Assembly (NCBI GenBank): GCA_963703165.1
Contig: OY969798.1
Span: forward strand, 1,984,001 to 2,048,000
DNA from: JBQTKD01 sp963703165
Lineage (GTDB): Bacteria; Actinomycetota; Actinomycetes; Sporichthyales; Sporichthyaceae
Direction of reading: 5' to 3'
DNA length: 64,000 nt
Below the pieces are notes generated by a model, which worked only from the letters and a program-made list of their open reading frames with translations, was not told where the DNA came from and ran no database searches. How positions within the stretch are numbered: position 1 is the stretch's first letter; each line of letters begins with the position of its first letter. The position numbers were made by a program, and so were the translations under genes. Shown piece after piece: positions 8,014-17,240 of the stretch.

Positions 8014-8679
8014 TCATCCACCCAGGCTCGGGCCGTCCCATCGCTCGAGCCGAGCGAATTCCTCGACGGGACCGCGACGCAACTTGGTGACCTTCTTGGC
8101 CGGATGACCGAACGGCATGACCGCCGCGATCGCCACGTGCGGCGGGAGGCCGAGGACCTTCTGCAGAGTGGGCTCGTCGACGATCGGCATCGTGGTCATC
8201 ACGCCGCCCAGTCCTTCCGCCCGGCCGGCGAGCAGGATGCTCCAGGCGAACGGGTAGATCGAGGCGCCACTGATCACCCCGACCCGGTGGAGATCCGCGT
8301 CCATCGAGGCGACGACCGAGAGGTCCACGCAGAGCACGAGCAGCACGGGCGCCGTCCGGTAGTGAGCCACCGACCACGGCGGGATCTCGGTCCCGGCGAT
8401 GGTCGCGGCATCCACCTTCGTCGGGTCGATCGTGTTCATCGGCGCTTCGCCGGCGGCCGTCTGCGCGGCGTAGCGCCTGGCAACGGGATCGCACGCGGCA
8501 ACGAAAGCCTCCCGCGTTGCCGCCTCGCGGACCACCAGGACATGCCAGCCCTGCCGGTTGCCACCGTTGGGCGCGAAGCGCGCGATCTCGAGGATCCGTC
8601 GGATCGTCTCGTCGTCCACCGGTGCGTCGGTGAACTCGCGGGTGGCCGGGGTGGTGGTCAGTGCCTCGTGCAGGTCCAT
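8014..8679 (-). CDS. Nitroreductase-family flavoprotein
   Basis: The 221-residue protein starts with TTTPATREFTDAPVDD and RFAPNGGNRQGWHVLVV, the FMN-binding opening of the nitroreductase fold. GGVMTTMPIVDEPTL and GLPPHVAIAAVMPFGHP form the usual C-terminal FMN and dimer elements. Members reduce nitroaromatics, quinones, flavins or enones with NAD(P)H, and some are F420- or BluB-like, so the substrate is open. The gene is convergent with the dehalogenase (7-base gap) and divergent from the LLM oxidoreductase with only 22 bases between the start codons, so their promoters must overlap. Confidence 0.85.
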   Translation of the reverse strand: MDLHEALTTTPATREFTDAPVDDETIRRILEIARFAPNGGNRQGWHVLVVREAATREAFVAACDPVARRYAAQTAAGEAPMNTIDPTKVDAATIAGTEIPPWSVAHYRTAPVLLVLCVDLSVVASMDADLHRVGVISGASIYPFAWSILLAGRAEGLGGVMTTMPIVDEPTLQKVLGLPPHVAIAAVMPFGHPAKKVTKLRRGPVEEFARLERWDGPSLGG

Positions 8680-8701
8680 GTCGCCACCCTAGGCTGGGCG
8701 T

Positions 8702-9673
8702 ATGGACATCTCCGTCGGCTTCCCCTCCGGTCTGCAGGTTCCCGATCACATCGTGCGCGCCGAGGAACTCGGTTACCGCCGCGCCTGGTGCTACGACGCG
8801 CCCGCGGTCTTCGGCGACATCTGGATGACGTTGGCCCGCGCGGCCGACCGCACCAGTCGCATCGGGCTCGGCACGGCCGTGATCATCCCCGACTACCGAC
8901 ACCTCATGACCACTGCCGCGGCCGTGGCGACGTTGGCCGGGCAGGCCCCGGGGCGGGTGGCCATCGGGTTGGGCCCGGGGCGCGCGCAGATCATGCACGG
9001 CGGGAAGCCCGGACTGTGGAAGGACCTCGACGCCTACACCGTCGCCCTGCGCGGCCTGCTCCGCGGCGAGGAAGTGGAGTGGAACGGGACGCCGCACCGT
9101 CTGCTGCACCCTGATGGCATCGTGGCGTCCCGGCCGATGGCCGACGTGCCGTTGTTGCTCTCCGCCGAGGGCCCGAAGGGGCTGGAGATCGCCGCGCGAG
9201 TGGCCGACGGCGTCATCTCCTTCGGAGCGCCCAAGGAGGGCTGCGCCTGGAACGCGGTGCTCACCCACGGCACCGTCCTACCGGACGGACCGGTGGACGA
9301 GGACTACCTCATGGCCGCGGCCGGGCCGGGCGCCGGAGCGCCGTACCACATCATGTTGGCCGCGGGCGGGGACGCGGTGGAGAAGCTCCCCAACGGTGCG
9401 CAGTACCGGGCGGACATCGAGAAGCACCCCGTCTGCCGGCGCCCGTTCGCGATGTGGGGCAAGCACCTCGTCGACGTCACCCCCGAGGAACGCGCCGCCC
9501 TCACCCCGCAGGCGGTCCGGGAGCTGACCTTCACCGGCACGGCCGACGAACTGCGTGATCGCCTTGCAGAGATGGAAAAGGGCGGTGCGACGGAGATCAT
9601 CTACCAGCCCGCCGGCCCGGACATCGAGCGTGAGCTCGTAGCCTTCGCGCGAATGGCCGGCATCAGCGCCTAG
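8702..9673 (+). CDS. LLM-class flavin/F420-dependent oxidoreductase
   Basis: A 323-residue luciferase-like (beta/alpha)8 protein. The N-terminus has AEELGYRRAWCYDAPAVFGD, the middle SRIGLGTAVIIPDYRHL and GRVAIGLGPGRAQ, and the end has DELRDRLAEMEKGGATEIIY. The pattern matches F420-dependent N5,N10-methylene-H4MPT-reductase-like oxidoreductases abundant in actinobacteria, which transfer hydride between coenzyme F420 (or FMN) and an organic substrate. No substrate is indicated. It is followed after 23 bases by an SDR gene on the same strand, so the two likely act on the same alcohol or ketone intermediate. Confidence 0.87.
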   Translation: MDISVGFPSGLQVPDHIVRAEELGYRRAWCYDAPAVFGDIWMTLARAADRTSRIGLGTAVIIPDYRHLMTTAAAVATLAGQAPGRVAIGLGPGRAQIMHGGKPGLWKDLDAYTVALRGLLRGEEVEWNGTPHRLLHPDGIVASRPMADVPLLLSAEGPKGLEIAARVADGVISFGAPKEGCAWNAVLTHGTVLPDGPVDEDYLMAAAGPGAGAPYHIMLAAGGDAVEKLPNGAQYRADIEKHPVCRRPFAMWGKHLVDVTPEERAALTPQAVRELTFTGTADELRDRLAEMEKGGATEIIYQPAGPDIERELVAFARMAGISA

Positions 9674-9696
9674 CCGAATAACCCGAGGAGAACCCG

Positions 9697-10518
9697 ATGG
9701 GCAAGTTGGACGGCAAGGTCGCTTTCATCACCGGTGCGGCACGCGGACAGGGCCGCAGCCACGCGCTCCGCCTCGCCCAGGAAGGTGCCGACATCATCGC
9801 CGTCGACATCTGCCGCGATCTTGCCACGGTGCCCTACCCGTTGGGCAGCTCGGCGGATCTGGCGGAGACCGTCTCGCAGATCGAAGCCCTGGACCGTCGC
9901 ATCGTCACTGCCGAGGTCGACGTCCGGGACGCCGCGGCGCTGAAGGTTGCCCTCGAGCACGGTGTCGCCGAGCTGGGCGGCGTCGACATCGTGCTGCCCA
10001 ACGCGGGCATCCTCGGCATCGTCCCCGAGGAGTCCGATCAGCAGCTGCTCTTCCAGGACGTCATCGACATCAACCTGACCGGGGTGTGGAACACGATGAG
10101 CGCCGCGGCGCCCATCATGATCGAGCAGGGCCGCGGCGGCGCGATGGTCCTCACCAGCTCCACCCAGGGCCTGACCGGACGAGGCGGCAACGGCAGCGGC
10201 GCGCTCAGCGGTTACTGCGCGGCCAAGCACGGCGTCGTCGGTCTGATGCGCACGTTCGCCAACTACCTCGCCCCGCACAACATCCGGGTGAACACCGTGC
10301 ACCCGACCGGCGTGGACACCCCGATGATCATGAACGAGAACGTGGCCGCCATCATCGCCGCGAACCCGGAGATCGCGGGGGCCCTGGCCAACCTGATGCC
10401 GGTGCAGGTGATCGAGGCGATCGACATCAGCAACGCCATCGCCTGGTTGGTCTCCGACGAGGCGCGCTACGTCACCGGCGTCACCCTGCCCGTCGACGCG
10501 GGCTTCTGCGTGAAGTAG
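9697..10518 (+). CDS. Mycofactocin-coupled SDR-family oxidoreductase
   Basis: The 273-residue short-chain dehydrogenase has the dinucleotide motif TGAARGQGRSHA, the NAG element (LPNAGILG), and a Ser-Tyr-Lys triad ending in SGYCAAKHG. An insertion after the second strand (DICRDLATVPYPLGSSADL) is the hallmark of the SDR subfamily with non-exchangeable NAD that needs mycofactocin as external electron carrier. Established knowledge thus points to an alcohol dehydrogenase feeding electrons to mycofactocin; the mft biosynthesis genes are not in this window. A ribosome-binding site (cgaggag) precedes the ATG. It is probably in an operon with the LLM oxidoreductase. Confidence 0.88.
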   Translation: MGKLDGKVAFITGAARGQGRSHALRLAQEGADIIAVDICRDLATVPYPLGSSADLAETVSQIEALDRRIVTAEVDVRDAAALKVALEHGVAELGGVDIVLPNAGILGIVPEESDQQLLFQDVIDINLTGVWNTMSAAAPIMIEQGRGGAMVLTSSTQGLTGRGGNGSGALSGYCAAKHGVVGLMRTFANYLAPHNIRVNTVHPTGVDTPMIMNENVAAIIAANPEIAGALANLMPVQVIEAIDISNAIAWLVSDEARYVTGVTLPVDAGFCVK

Positions 10519-10548
10519 CCAGGCGCCCCCACTGCTCCGCTGCGAGTT

Positions 10549-12516
10549 TTACTGCTGCGCCTTGAGCCGATCCGCCGCGAACTGGGCGTACCAGCGCAGG
10601 ACGTCGGGGTTGTCGACGGCGTCGATGTTGGCGGCCTTCTCCAACGGCCGACCACTCAGGAGCTTCTTGATCGGGACCTCGAGCCGCTTGCCGGTCAGCG
10701 TGTGCGGAACGGCGGGCGCCTCGAGGATCTCGTCCGGGACGTGACGGGCCGTCAGACGAGTCTTCAAGGTGGTGACGATCTTCGCCTTGAGGGCGTCGTC
10801 CACCGCGTGGCCCTCGGCCGGGACGACGAACAGGCCGAGCCAGTAGCCGTCGTCGGGAAGGTCGATGCCGATCACGAGGGTCTCGGTGATCTCCGGCATC
10901 GTCTCCAGGACGTCGTAGAAGTCGCTGCTGCCCAGGCGCACGCCTTGGCGGTTCAGTGTCGAGTCCGAGCGGCCGTGGACGGAGACGCTGCCGTCGGAGT
11001 GCATGGTCACCCAGTCGCCGTGGCGCCACACGCCGGGCCAGGTCTCGAAGTAGGACTCGGTGTAGCGCACAGCCTCCGGGTCGTTCCACAGGAACACCGG
11101 CATCGACGGCATCGGCTGGGTGATCACGAGGTCACCGACGTCGTCGACGACGGGCTTGCCGTCCTCGTCCCACGCCGCGCAGTCGCACCCGGCGAGCTTG
11201 CCGCCGATACGACCGGTCTGCACCGGGGAGTACTCGTTGGCGCCGACGAAGGCACCGCAGGGGTCGGTGCCGCCGCTGGTCGAGTCGATGCGGATGTCGT
11301 CGCTGATGTGCTGCATCACCCAGTGGTATCCGTCCGGCGGGAGAGCCGAACCGCTGACCATGAGCGACCGCAGTTTGCTCAGGTCGTGGCCCTGCTCCCG
11401 CGGAGAGACCCCGGCGTTGGCGGTGGCGGTGATGACCGCGGCGCCGACGACCATGATGTCTGCCTGCGTCCGGGCTGCGACCTCCCAGATCGAACCGGCC
11501 GGGTAGCCGGGGCTGCCTTCGTAGAGCACCGTGCTGATGCCCTGGGGCATCGCGTAGATCTGCATGTTCCACAGGGCCCAGCCGGTGGAGGTATAGGTGA
11601 AGATCCGCTCGCCCGCGCGGAACCCGGCGTAGAGCCCGGACCACTTGATGCCCTCGAGCGTGATGCCGCCGTGGCTGTGCGCCAAACCCTTGGGCAGGCC
11701 GGTGGTGCCGGAGGTGAACAGCACCCAGAGTGGGTGAGAGAACTCGACCTGCTCGAAGGTCAGGGGCACGTCCTCGGCGAGGAACTCGTCCCACGACGTC
11801 GAGCCTTCGGGGCGGGGCCGGTCCGGGAACGCGTACGGCACGTGAACGAACTGACGGACCGTCGGAAGGTTCTCGCGCAGCTTCGCAACGACCTCGGAGC
11901 GGTCGATGTCCTTGCCGTTCCAGTGGTAGCCGTCCGCGGCGATGAGCACCGTCGGTTCGAGCTGTGCCAGGCGCCCGATGGTGCCCTCGGCGCCGAAGTC
12001 CGGAGAGCAGCACGCCCACACCGCACCGACGGCGGCGGCCGCGAGGCACCCGATGTAGGCGTGCTCGGTGTTCGGCAGGTACGCACCGACCCGGTCACCC
12101 GGCTTGACCCCGGCCCGCCGCAGCCACCCGGCGGCGGCGGCCACCGACGCGCGCAGGGATCCCCAGGTGACCTCGCGGGCGGGTACGCCGCCCTCCTGGA
12201 CGCACAGCAGCGCGACGGCGTCGTCGTCCCCGTTGCGCAGAGCGTGCTGCGCCCAGTTCAGCCGGCCGTCGACGAACCAGCGGGTGTGCGGCATGTCGTC
12301 CGCGGTACGCACCTGGGTCCAGGGGGTGGAGAACTCCACGCCGTAGTAGTCGATCAGGGAGACCCAGAACCGGTCGATGTCCTCCACGGACCACGCGTGG
12401 AAGGTGTCGTGATCGGGGAAGGACCGGCCCTCGCGCTTCTCCAACCAATCCAGGTAGGCGCGCAGCGCGGACCCCTCGATGCGGGCTGCGGACGGAGTCC
12501 AAATCGTCTCGGTCAT
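10549..12516 (-). CDS. Acetoacetyl-CoA synthetase
   Basis: The 655-residue ANL enzyme matches acetoacetate-CoA ligase in length and layout. It has the N-terminal acetyl-CoA-synthetase-like extension (SVEDIDRFWVSLIDYYGVEF), the P-loop LFTSGTTGLPKG, the STSGGTDPCGAF motif typical of AacS, HGRSDSTLNRQGVRLGSSDF, and the C-terminal lysine motif PHTLTGKRLEVPIKKL. It activates acetoacetate, linking ketone-body or leucine breakdown to acetyl-CoA. I choose the ATG at 12516, since the gtgagg ribosome-binding site is eight bases from it and only two from the ATG at 12522. The gene stands alone and is convergent with the SDR gene. Confidence 0.92.
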   Translation of the reverse strand: MTETIWTPSAARIEGSALRAYLDWLEKREGRSFPDHDTFHAWSVEDIDRFWVSLIDYYGVEFSTPWTQVRTADDMPHTRWFVDGRLNWAQHALRNGDDDAVALLCVQEGGVPAREVTWGSLRASVAAAAGWLRRAGVKPGDRVGAYLPNTEHAYIGCLAAAAVGAVWACCSPDFGAEGTIGRLAQLEPTVLIAADGYHWNGKDIDRSEVVAKLRENLPTVRQFVHVPYAFPDRPRPEGSTSWDEFLAEDVPLTFEQVEFSHPLWVLFTSGTTGLPKGLAHSHGGITLEGIKWSGLYAGFRAGERIFTYTSTGWALWNMQIYAMPQGISTVLYEGSPGYPAGSIWEVAARTQADIMVVGAAVITATANAGVSPREQGHDLSKLRSLMVSGSALPPDGYHWVMQHISDDIRIDSTSGGTDPCGAFVGANEYSPVQTGRIGGKLAGCDCAAWDEDGKPVVDDVGDLVITQPMPSMPVFLWNDPEAVRYTESYFETWPGVWRHGDWVTMHSDGSVSVHGRSDSTLNRQGVRLGSSDFYDVLETMPEITETLVIGIDLPDDGYWLGLFVVPAEGHAVDDALKAKIVTTLKTRLTARHVPDEILEAPAVPHTLTGKRLEVPIKKLLSGRPLEKAANIDAVDNPDVLRWYAQFAADRLKAQQ

Positions 12517-12792
12517 CTGCATCGCCTCACTGTGCACCGGTGTCGGTCGGGGACGTTCGTACCACTGCGAGCGCCTCGTTGGCGATCGAACGTCTCCCAC
12601 CAGGGGCGTTAACGGGGATTTGAGATCCGCGTGCGGCCGAGGTGAGAAGACACCCCAAGGATGGTCCGTACCCCGGCTGGATCGCCGTCAGGGACCAGCG
12701 ACATGATTTCTCCAGCTTGACCGTCAGCCAAACGGGCAGCCCCACGGAGATCGGGACCGCTCGCCGACGACGCCTCGAGGAGGCCGCACGCA

Positions 12793-13782
12793 ATGAAGCT
12801 TGCTCTCTACCTTCCCAACTTCCGCACCAAGGTGTCGCTCAAGGAGATCGACGACCTGACCGCGCTCGCGGAAGAACTGGACTTCGACTCCGTCTGGACG
12901 CTGGACCGCATCGTCGTCCCTGAGACGTCCGACAGCATGGAACTGCAGTACTCGTTCGGCATGATGAACGAGTTCCCCAAGGGCATGCCGGTCACCGCGC
13001 GCGGTGAGTGGTTCCAGGGCTACCCGCTACTCCCGTACCTCGCCGCGAAGACCAAGAAGCTGCGCATCGGTATGAGCATCATCGACACCCCGTACCGCTC
13101 CCCGGGCGTGCTGGCGACCGAGCTCGCCACCATCGACCACCTCGCGGGCGGTCGCCTGAATGTGGGCGTCGGCTCCGGCTGGATGCCCGAGGAGTTCGCC
13201 GCCGCGAGCGCGGCGGACATCTTCCCGCGGCGCCACGCGCACGTGCGCGAGACCATCGAGATCATGCAGGGCATCTGGCAGAACGATCTGTTCGAGTACC
13301 ACGGTGAGTTCGCCGACTTCCAGCGTTGCGGCTTCGGCCACAAGCCGCTGCAGAAGCCGGGCCCGCCGATCTACTTCTCCGGCCTCAAGGACCCGAAGCG
13401 TTCGGCGAAGCGGATCTCGAAGTACGGCCTGCAGGGCTGGATCGGCATCCAGGACACCCCGGAGCAGATCAAGCACTGGAAGACCGAGATCGGCCGCGAG
13501 CTCAACGAACTGGGCCAGGACTTCCCGGCCAACTTCGACATGTGCTCGATGATCTGGTTCGTCATCACCGACGCCGAGGTCGACCAGGCCGACGCCGGCA
13601 AGGGCACCAACCTGCTCGTCGGCACCCAGGGTCAGATCACCGACCGCCTCAAGGCCTACAAGGAAGCCGGCATGACCATGCCGCTCATCTGGCCGCCGTT
13701 CAACGACGTCCCGACCGAGAAGACCATGGCCGACCTCCGCGTTCTCGCCGAGGAGATCATGCCGAAGGTCAACGCCGGCTGA
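12793..13782 (+). CDS. LLM-class F420-dependent oxidoreductase
   Basis: A 329-residue luciferase-like monooxygenase-fold protein. LALYLPNFRTK and DFDSVWTLDRIVVP open the barrel. RIGMSIIDTPYRSPGVLA and GGRLNVGVGSGWMPEEF are the classical F420-dependent LLM segments, where the GVGSGW loop contacts cofactor. It is unlike the other LLM protein at 8.7 kb except for the fold. A purine-rich ggaggccgc precedes the ATG. The gene is single, begins after a 276-base intergenic space with the divergent AacS gene, and ends at a clear terminator. Substrate unknown. Confidence 0.87.
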   Translation: MKLALYLPNFRTKVSLKEIDDLTALAEELDFDSVWTLDRIVVPETSDSMELQYSFGMMNEFPKGMPVTARGEWFQGYPLLPYLAAKTKKLRIGMSIIDTPYRSPGVLATELATIDHLAGGRLNVGVGSGWMPEEFAAASAADIFPRRHAHVRETIEIMQGIWQNDLFEYHGEFADFQRCGFGHKPLQKPGPPIYFSGLKDPKRSAKRISKYGLQGWIGIQDTPEQIKHWKTEIGRELNELGQDFPANFDMCSMIWFVITDAEVDQADAGKGTNLLVGTQGQITDRLKAYKEAGMTMPLIWPPFNDVPTEKTMADLRVLAEEIMPKVNAG

Positions 13783-13804
13783 TCAGCACCATCCGAACCG
13801 CCGA

Positions 13805-13840
13805 CTGAGCCCACGCCGCACGGCGTGGGCTCAGTTGTTT
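13805..13840 (+). terminator. Rho-independent terminator of the LLM gene
   Basis: A 14-base arm (13805-13818) pairs perfectly with 13821-13834 around a minimal loop (in practice about 13 pairs with a four-base loop). It is followed by ttgttt on the plus strand. It lies 23 bases after the LLM stop codon. Confidence 0.85.
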
Positions 13841-14088
13841 CCTGGCTCCGCAACCTCGCACGTGGCGCAGGGCTCCGCGACGTCGAGCCCGATCGTCGCC
13901 GGGAACTCGTGCGGGAAGGACCCGCGCGGCAGGCCGCACACGGTCGCGGCCGCATTCGAGGTCTCGACGGCGTGGGTCTCTCCGAGGGGGCGTCTGGCCA
14001 CGTCCGGCAACCCCGCGGCGATCCGCCCGGGACGCAGACCGGGGTACTCGTCCCACCGGAACTGCGCGGCCACCACCAAACGGGTCAT
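13831..14088 (-). CDS. Conserved-looking small protein, 85 residues, function unknown
   Basis: The frame starts at an ATG with agg a few bases upstream and encodes a protein that begins MTRLVVAAQFRWDEYPGL. It ends with a CATC pair (two cysteines two residues apart) and a hydrophilic tail. The composition is that of a real protein and not of an antisense shadow. The two cysteines could bind metal or form a disulfide. Its 3' end overlaps the right arm of the LLM gene terminator, so the two transcripts converge here. I do not recognise a named family. Confidence 0.5.
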   Translation of the reverse strand: MTRLVVAAQFRWDEYPGLRPGRIAAGLPDVARRPLGETHAVETSNAAATVCGLPRGSFPHEFPATIGLDVAEPCATCEVAEPGNN

Positions 14089-14338
14089 GGCTGCGAGCCT
14101 AACTATCGTCAGGCGGGCGCGCGGGAGGTGAGGGTTCGCCAGAGGATCCAGGCGAACACCGACGCGGGAGTCGGCATCCCTGCCTGTGCGGCTGTGACCG
14201 CTTCCGGGGGGAGGGCAGCAGAATCAGGTGCCTGGGCCAAGTCCGTCATACCGGAGCCCGGCATCGGCAGGTGCACGCCGCGTGAACGCCCGACTGAGGG
14301 TCAATCACATCCGACGACTCGCCGTTTCAGCGGTCGGA

Positions 14339-15457
14339 CTACTTCTTCGCCGCCATCCGCTTCGCGACCCATGTGCGGATGGTCGGCCAGGCCCGGTCCC
14401 AGAAATTCATGCCGTGCTGCGTGCCGGAGAGCTTCTTCAGATCGGAGGCGACCCCGTTCTCGAGCGCAGCCGCGTGGAAGCGGTAGGAGCCACGCGGGTC
14501 CACCCATTCCTCCCGCGAGGCGATGATCAGGCTCGCCGGGTCGCGGGAGTCCAGGTGCGAGATTGCCGAGCTGGACCGAAGTTTGTCCGCACAGTCGCTC
14601 GGCAAGCAGCGAAGCAGCTGGTCGGTGACGATGGCCGCGAGCGTGCCCATGCCGGTGGCGCTGCCCGCGTTCGAGGCCACCAGGGCGAGGTCCATGGGAC
14701 CGGACAGCGCCACCAGCCCGCGCGCGTAACGTGAGCCGTTCCCCTCGGTGAGCGCCGAGGCCGCGATCTCCGCTCCGGCCGAGCTGCCCAGCACCACGAT
14801 CCGGGAGACGTCGACGTGGAGCATGTCGGCGTGCTCACGCACCCACCTGATCGCCTGTTGCACGTCCTCCCGCTGGGCCGGCCAGGCTGCCTGCCCGGCC
14901 AAGCGGTAGTTCACGGGGATGGCGATGTAGCCCTCGCCTACGAAATCTCTCGCGGCCCCGTGCATGGAGGACTTGTTGCCTTTCACCCAGGAACCGCCGT
15001 GCACCATCACGATCGTCGCGCGGCGCACGGACCCCGACGCCGCGGCGATCTTCGCAGGGGCGAAGACGTCCATCTGCTGACGCTCATCGGATCCGTACCG
15101 GTAGGACTTCATCGAGATCGCGACAGCGGTCGGCGTGGCCTCGATGGTCCGCGTGGCCGTCGGTGTCGGGGTGGCGCTCGCGGTCGGCTTGCGGCTCGCG
15201 GGCGGTTTCGGGGTCGGACTGTGGGTGCGCTCGGTCGAGGCGCTCGCCGTCGGGGTGGGAGTCACGGCCCCCACCGCCCGGCCGCCACCGGGTGTCGGCG
15301 GCGTGTCCTCGGCGGGAGCAGCAGTCGACCCGGCGGGAACGGCGATGCTTGCCTCGGGCGAGGCAGCAGAACCGCCGGTCGGAAAACCGACCAGAGCGCC
15401 CAGTCCTCCGGCGGTCAAGGTGGTTGCGGTGATAACGACAGCGGTCGCCCTACGCAC
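14339..15457 (-). CDS. Secreted alpha/beta hydrolase (esterase/feruloyl-esterase-like)
   Basis: The 372-residue protein starts with a signal peptide (MRRATAVVITATTLTAGGLG) and a long proline/threonine/alanine-rich linker to about residue 110. A BD-FAE/esterase-like alpha/beta hydrolase domain follows. It has the HGGSW oxyanion motif, GSSAGAE as nucleophile elbow, WVDPRGS as probable acid and GTQHGMNFW with the catalytic histidine. It should act outside the membrane on ester bonds of short acyl groups or polysaccharides. The low-complexity linker suggests cell-wall spanning. It is monocistronic with a 155-base leader shared with the downstream end of the next minus-strand gene. Confidence 0.85.
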   Translation of the reverse strand: MRRATAVVITATTLTAGGLGALVGFPTGGSAASPEASIAVPAGSTAAPAEDTPPTPGGGRAVGAVTPTPTASASTERTHSPTPKPPASRKPTASATPTPTATRTIEATPTAVAISMKSYRYGSDERQQMDVFAPAKIAAASGSVRRATIVMVHGGSWVKGNKSSMHGAARDFVGEGYIAIPVNYRLAGQAAWPAQREDVQQAIRWVREHADMLHVDVSRIVVLGSSAGAEIAASALTEGNGSRYARGLVALSGPMDLALVASNAGSATGMGTLAAIVTDQLLRCLPSDCADKLRSSSAISHLDSRDPASLIIASREEWVDPRGSYRFHAAALENGVASDLKKLSGTQHGMNFWDRAWPTIRTWVAKRMAAKK

Positions 15458-15612
15458 GAAATAGCCTCACAATTCGGCGCACCCCCGTACGCCTCCTTGA
15501 CGAACATAAGGTTGCACACCCGCAGGTGGCACCCGTTCGCCGACGATGATCGTCCGTCGGTTACCCAGACGTCACCAACATGAGACCTGGTGCGCCTGAC
15601 GAACAGTCAGCC

Positions 15613-17100
15613 TTACAGGCCCTCGGGAGCGACGATCTCGCGCTTGAGAATCTTGCCCGTCGGCCCCTTGGGCAGGGCGTCGACGAACCAGACGTGACGC
15701 GGGTACTTGTAGGCGGCGACGCGTGCCTTCACGTACTCCCGCAACTCGTCCGCCGTGGCCTCGGCGCCGGCCTTCAGCGCGACGGCTGCCGCGACCTCCT
15801 CGCCATGCGTGGCGTGGGGGACGCCGATCACGGCGGCCTCGAGCACGGCAGGGTGCTCGTAGAGGACCTCCTCGATCTCGCGCGGGTAGATGTTGTACCC
15901 GCCGCGGATGATCAGGTCCTTGATCCGGTCGACGATGTAGAAGAAGCCCTCGTCGTCCTTCCGTGCCATGTCCCCGGTGTGGAACCAGCCATCGCGGATC
16001 GCCTCGGCGGTGGCCTCGGGCCGGTTCCAGTAGCCCTTCATGACGTTGTGGCCGCGGACGACGATCTCGCCCACCTCCCCCGTTGGGGTATCGCGACCGG
16101 TGTCGTCGACGACCCGCATCTCCACCCCACTGATCGGCAGCCCGATCGAACCGGGCTTGGCGGCGTCGACGGTGTTGAACGACGCCACCGGCGAGGTCTC
16201 CGAAAGGCCGTAGCCCTCGAGGATCCGCGCGTTGAAGGTGGACTCGAAGGACGTCAGGACCTCCAGGGGCAGGGCCGCTCCGCCGGAGACGCACAACCGC
16301 AGCGTCGAGGTGTCCGCGCTCTCCGCACCGGCGGCGAGGAAGGCTGTGTACATCGTCGGGACACCCTCGAAGATCGTGACCCGGTCACGTTCGATCACCT
16401 TCAAGGCCGCGGCAGCGTCGAACCGCGGGACCATGGTGAGGCAGGCGCCCGCGTGGACGGCGGTGTTCATCGCGCAGGTCTGGCCGAAGGTGTGGAACAT
16501 CGGCAGGCAGCCCATGATGACGTCGTCCGGGGTCAGGCTGATCAGTTCCTCGGCGGTCACCGCCGCGTTCGCGCGCAGGTTGGCGTGGGTGATCTCCGCG
16601 CCCTTCGGCGTCCCGGTGGTCCCCGACGTATAGAGGATGACGGCCGTGTCGCCGTCGGCCCGCGCGACCAGCGCCGGTTCGGCCGGCCACTGCGCGATCT
16701 CACCGAGCGCCGACTCGTCGATCAGGACGACCTCGGCGCCGACCTCCCGCGCCGCGGGCCGGATCTCGTCGGCGACGGCGTGCCAGGCGAAGGTGATCCG
16801 GGCCCCGGAATCGCCGAGGTAGTGGCGGACCTCGCGCTGCTTGAGCATCGGGTTCATCGGGACGACGGTGCCCCCGGCCCGCAGGACCCCGTAGTAGAGC
16901 ACCGGGAACGCGAGCACATTCGGCAACGTGACGCCGACGCGATCCCCCGGCTCGAGCCCGCGCTGCCGCAAGAACCCCGCGACCCGAGCGGTCGCCTCGC
17001 CGAGATCCCGATAGGTCAGCACCGCGTCGTCCAGGCGCACGGCGGTGCGGTCGGCGTGGGCGCCAACAGCTGCGATCAGGTTCTCGGCGAGATTGGTCAT
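15613..17100 (-). CDS. Long-chain-fatty-acid-CoA ligase family protein
   Basis: The 495-residue ANL ligase shows the P-loop LYTSGTTGTPKGAE, GYGLSETSPV, DGWFHTGDMA, DRIKDLIIRGGYNIYPREIE and the C-terminal PTGKILKREI with the catalytic lysine. The ATG at 17100 is preceded by ggagga, nine bases upstream, and gives normal length; the longer frame upstream has no family match. It makes an acyl-CoA from an unknown carboxylate. It lies 140 bases downstream of the acyl-CoA dehydrogenase on the same strand and may be read from the same TetR-type promoter. Confidence 0.9.
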   Translation of the reverse strand: MTNLAENLIAAVGAHADRTAVRLDDAVLTYRDLGEATARVAGFLRQRGLEPGDRVGVTLPNVLAFPVLYYGVLRAGGTVVPMNPMLKQREVRHYLGDSGARITFAWHAVADEIRPAAREVGAEVVLIDESALGEIAQWPAEPALVARADGDTAVILYTSGTTGTPKGAEITHANLRANAAVTAEELISLTPDDVIMGCLPMFHTFGQTCAMNTAVHAGACLTMVPRFDAAAALKVIERDRVTIFEGVPTMYTAFLAAGAESADTSTLRLCVSGGAALPLEVLTSFESTFNARILEGYGLSETSPVASFNTVDAAKPGSIGLPISGVEMRVVDDTGRDTPTGEVGEIVVRGHNVMKGYWNRPEATAEAIRDGWFHTGDMARKDDEGFFYIVDRIKDLIIRGGYNIYPREIEEVLYEHPAVLEAAVIGVPHATHGEEVAAAVALKAGAEATADELREYVKARVAAYKYPRHVWFVDALPKGPTGKILKREIVAPEGL

Positions 17101-17240
17101 TCGATCCTCCAGGACGGTCGACCGGGTGCGACCCGACGATTCCACACCACGGCACGGGCCGCGCGGATGGAGCTGAGGCCACAAGACCAGGGGACTTGCT
17201 TGTGGTCTTGCCCCAGTTGGGTCCGCAATGGCCACCCGCC

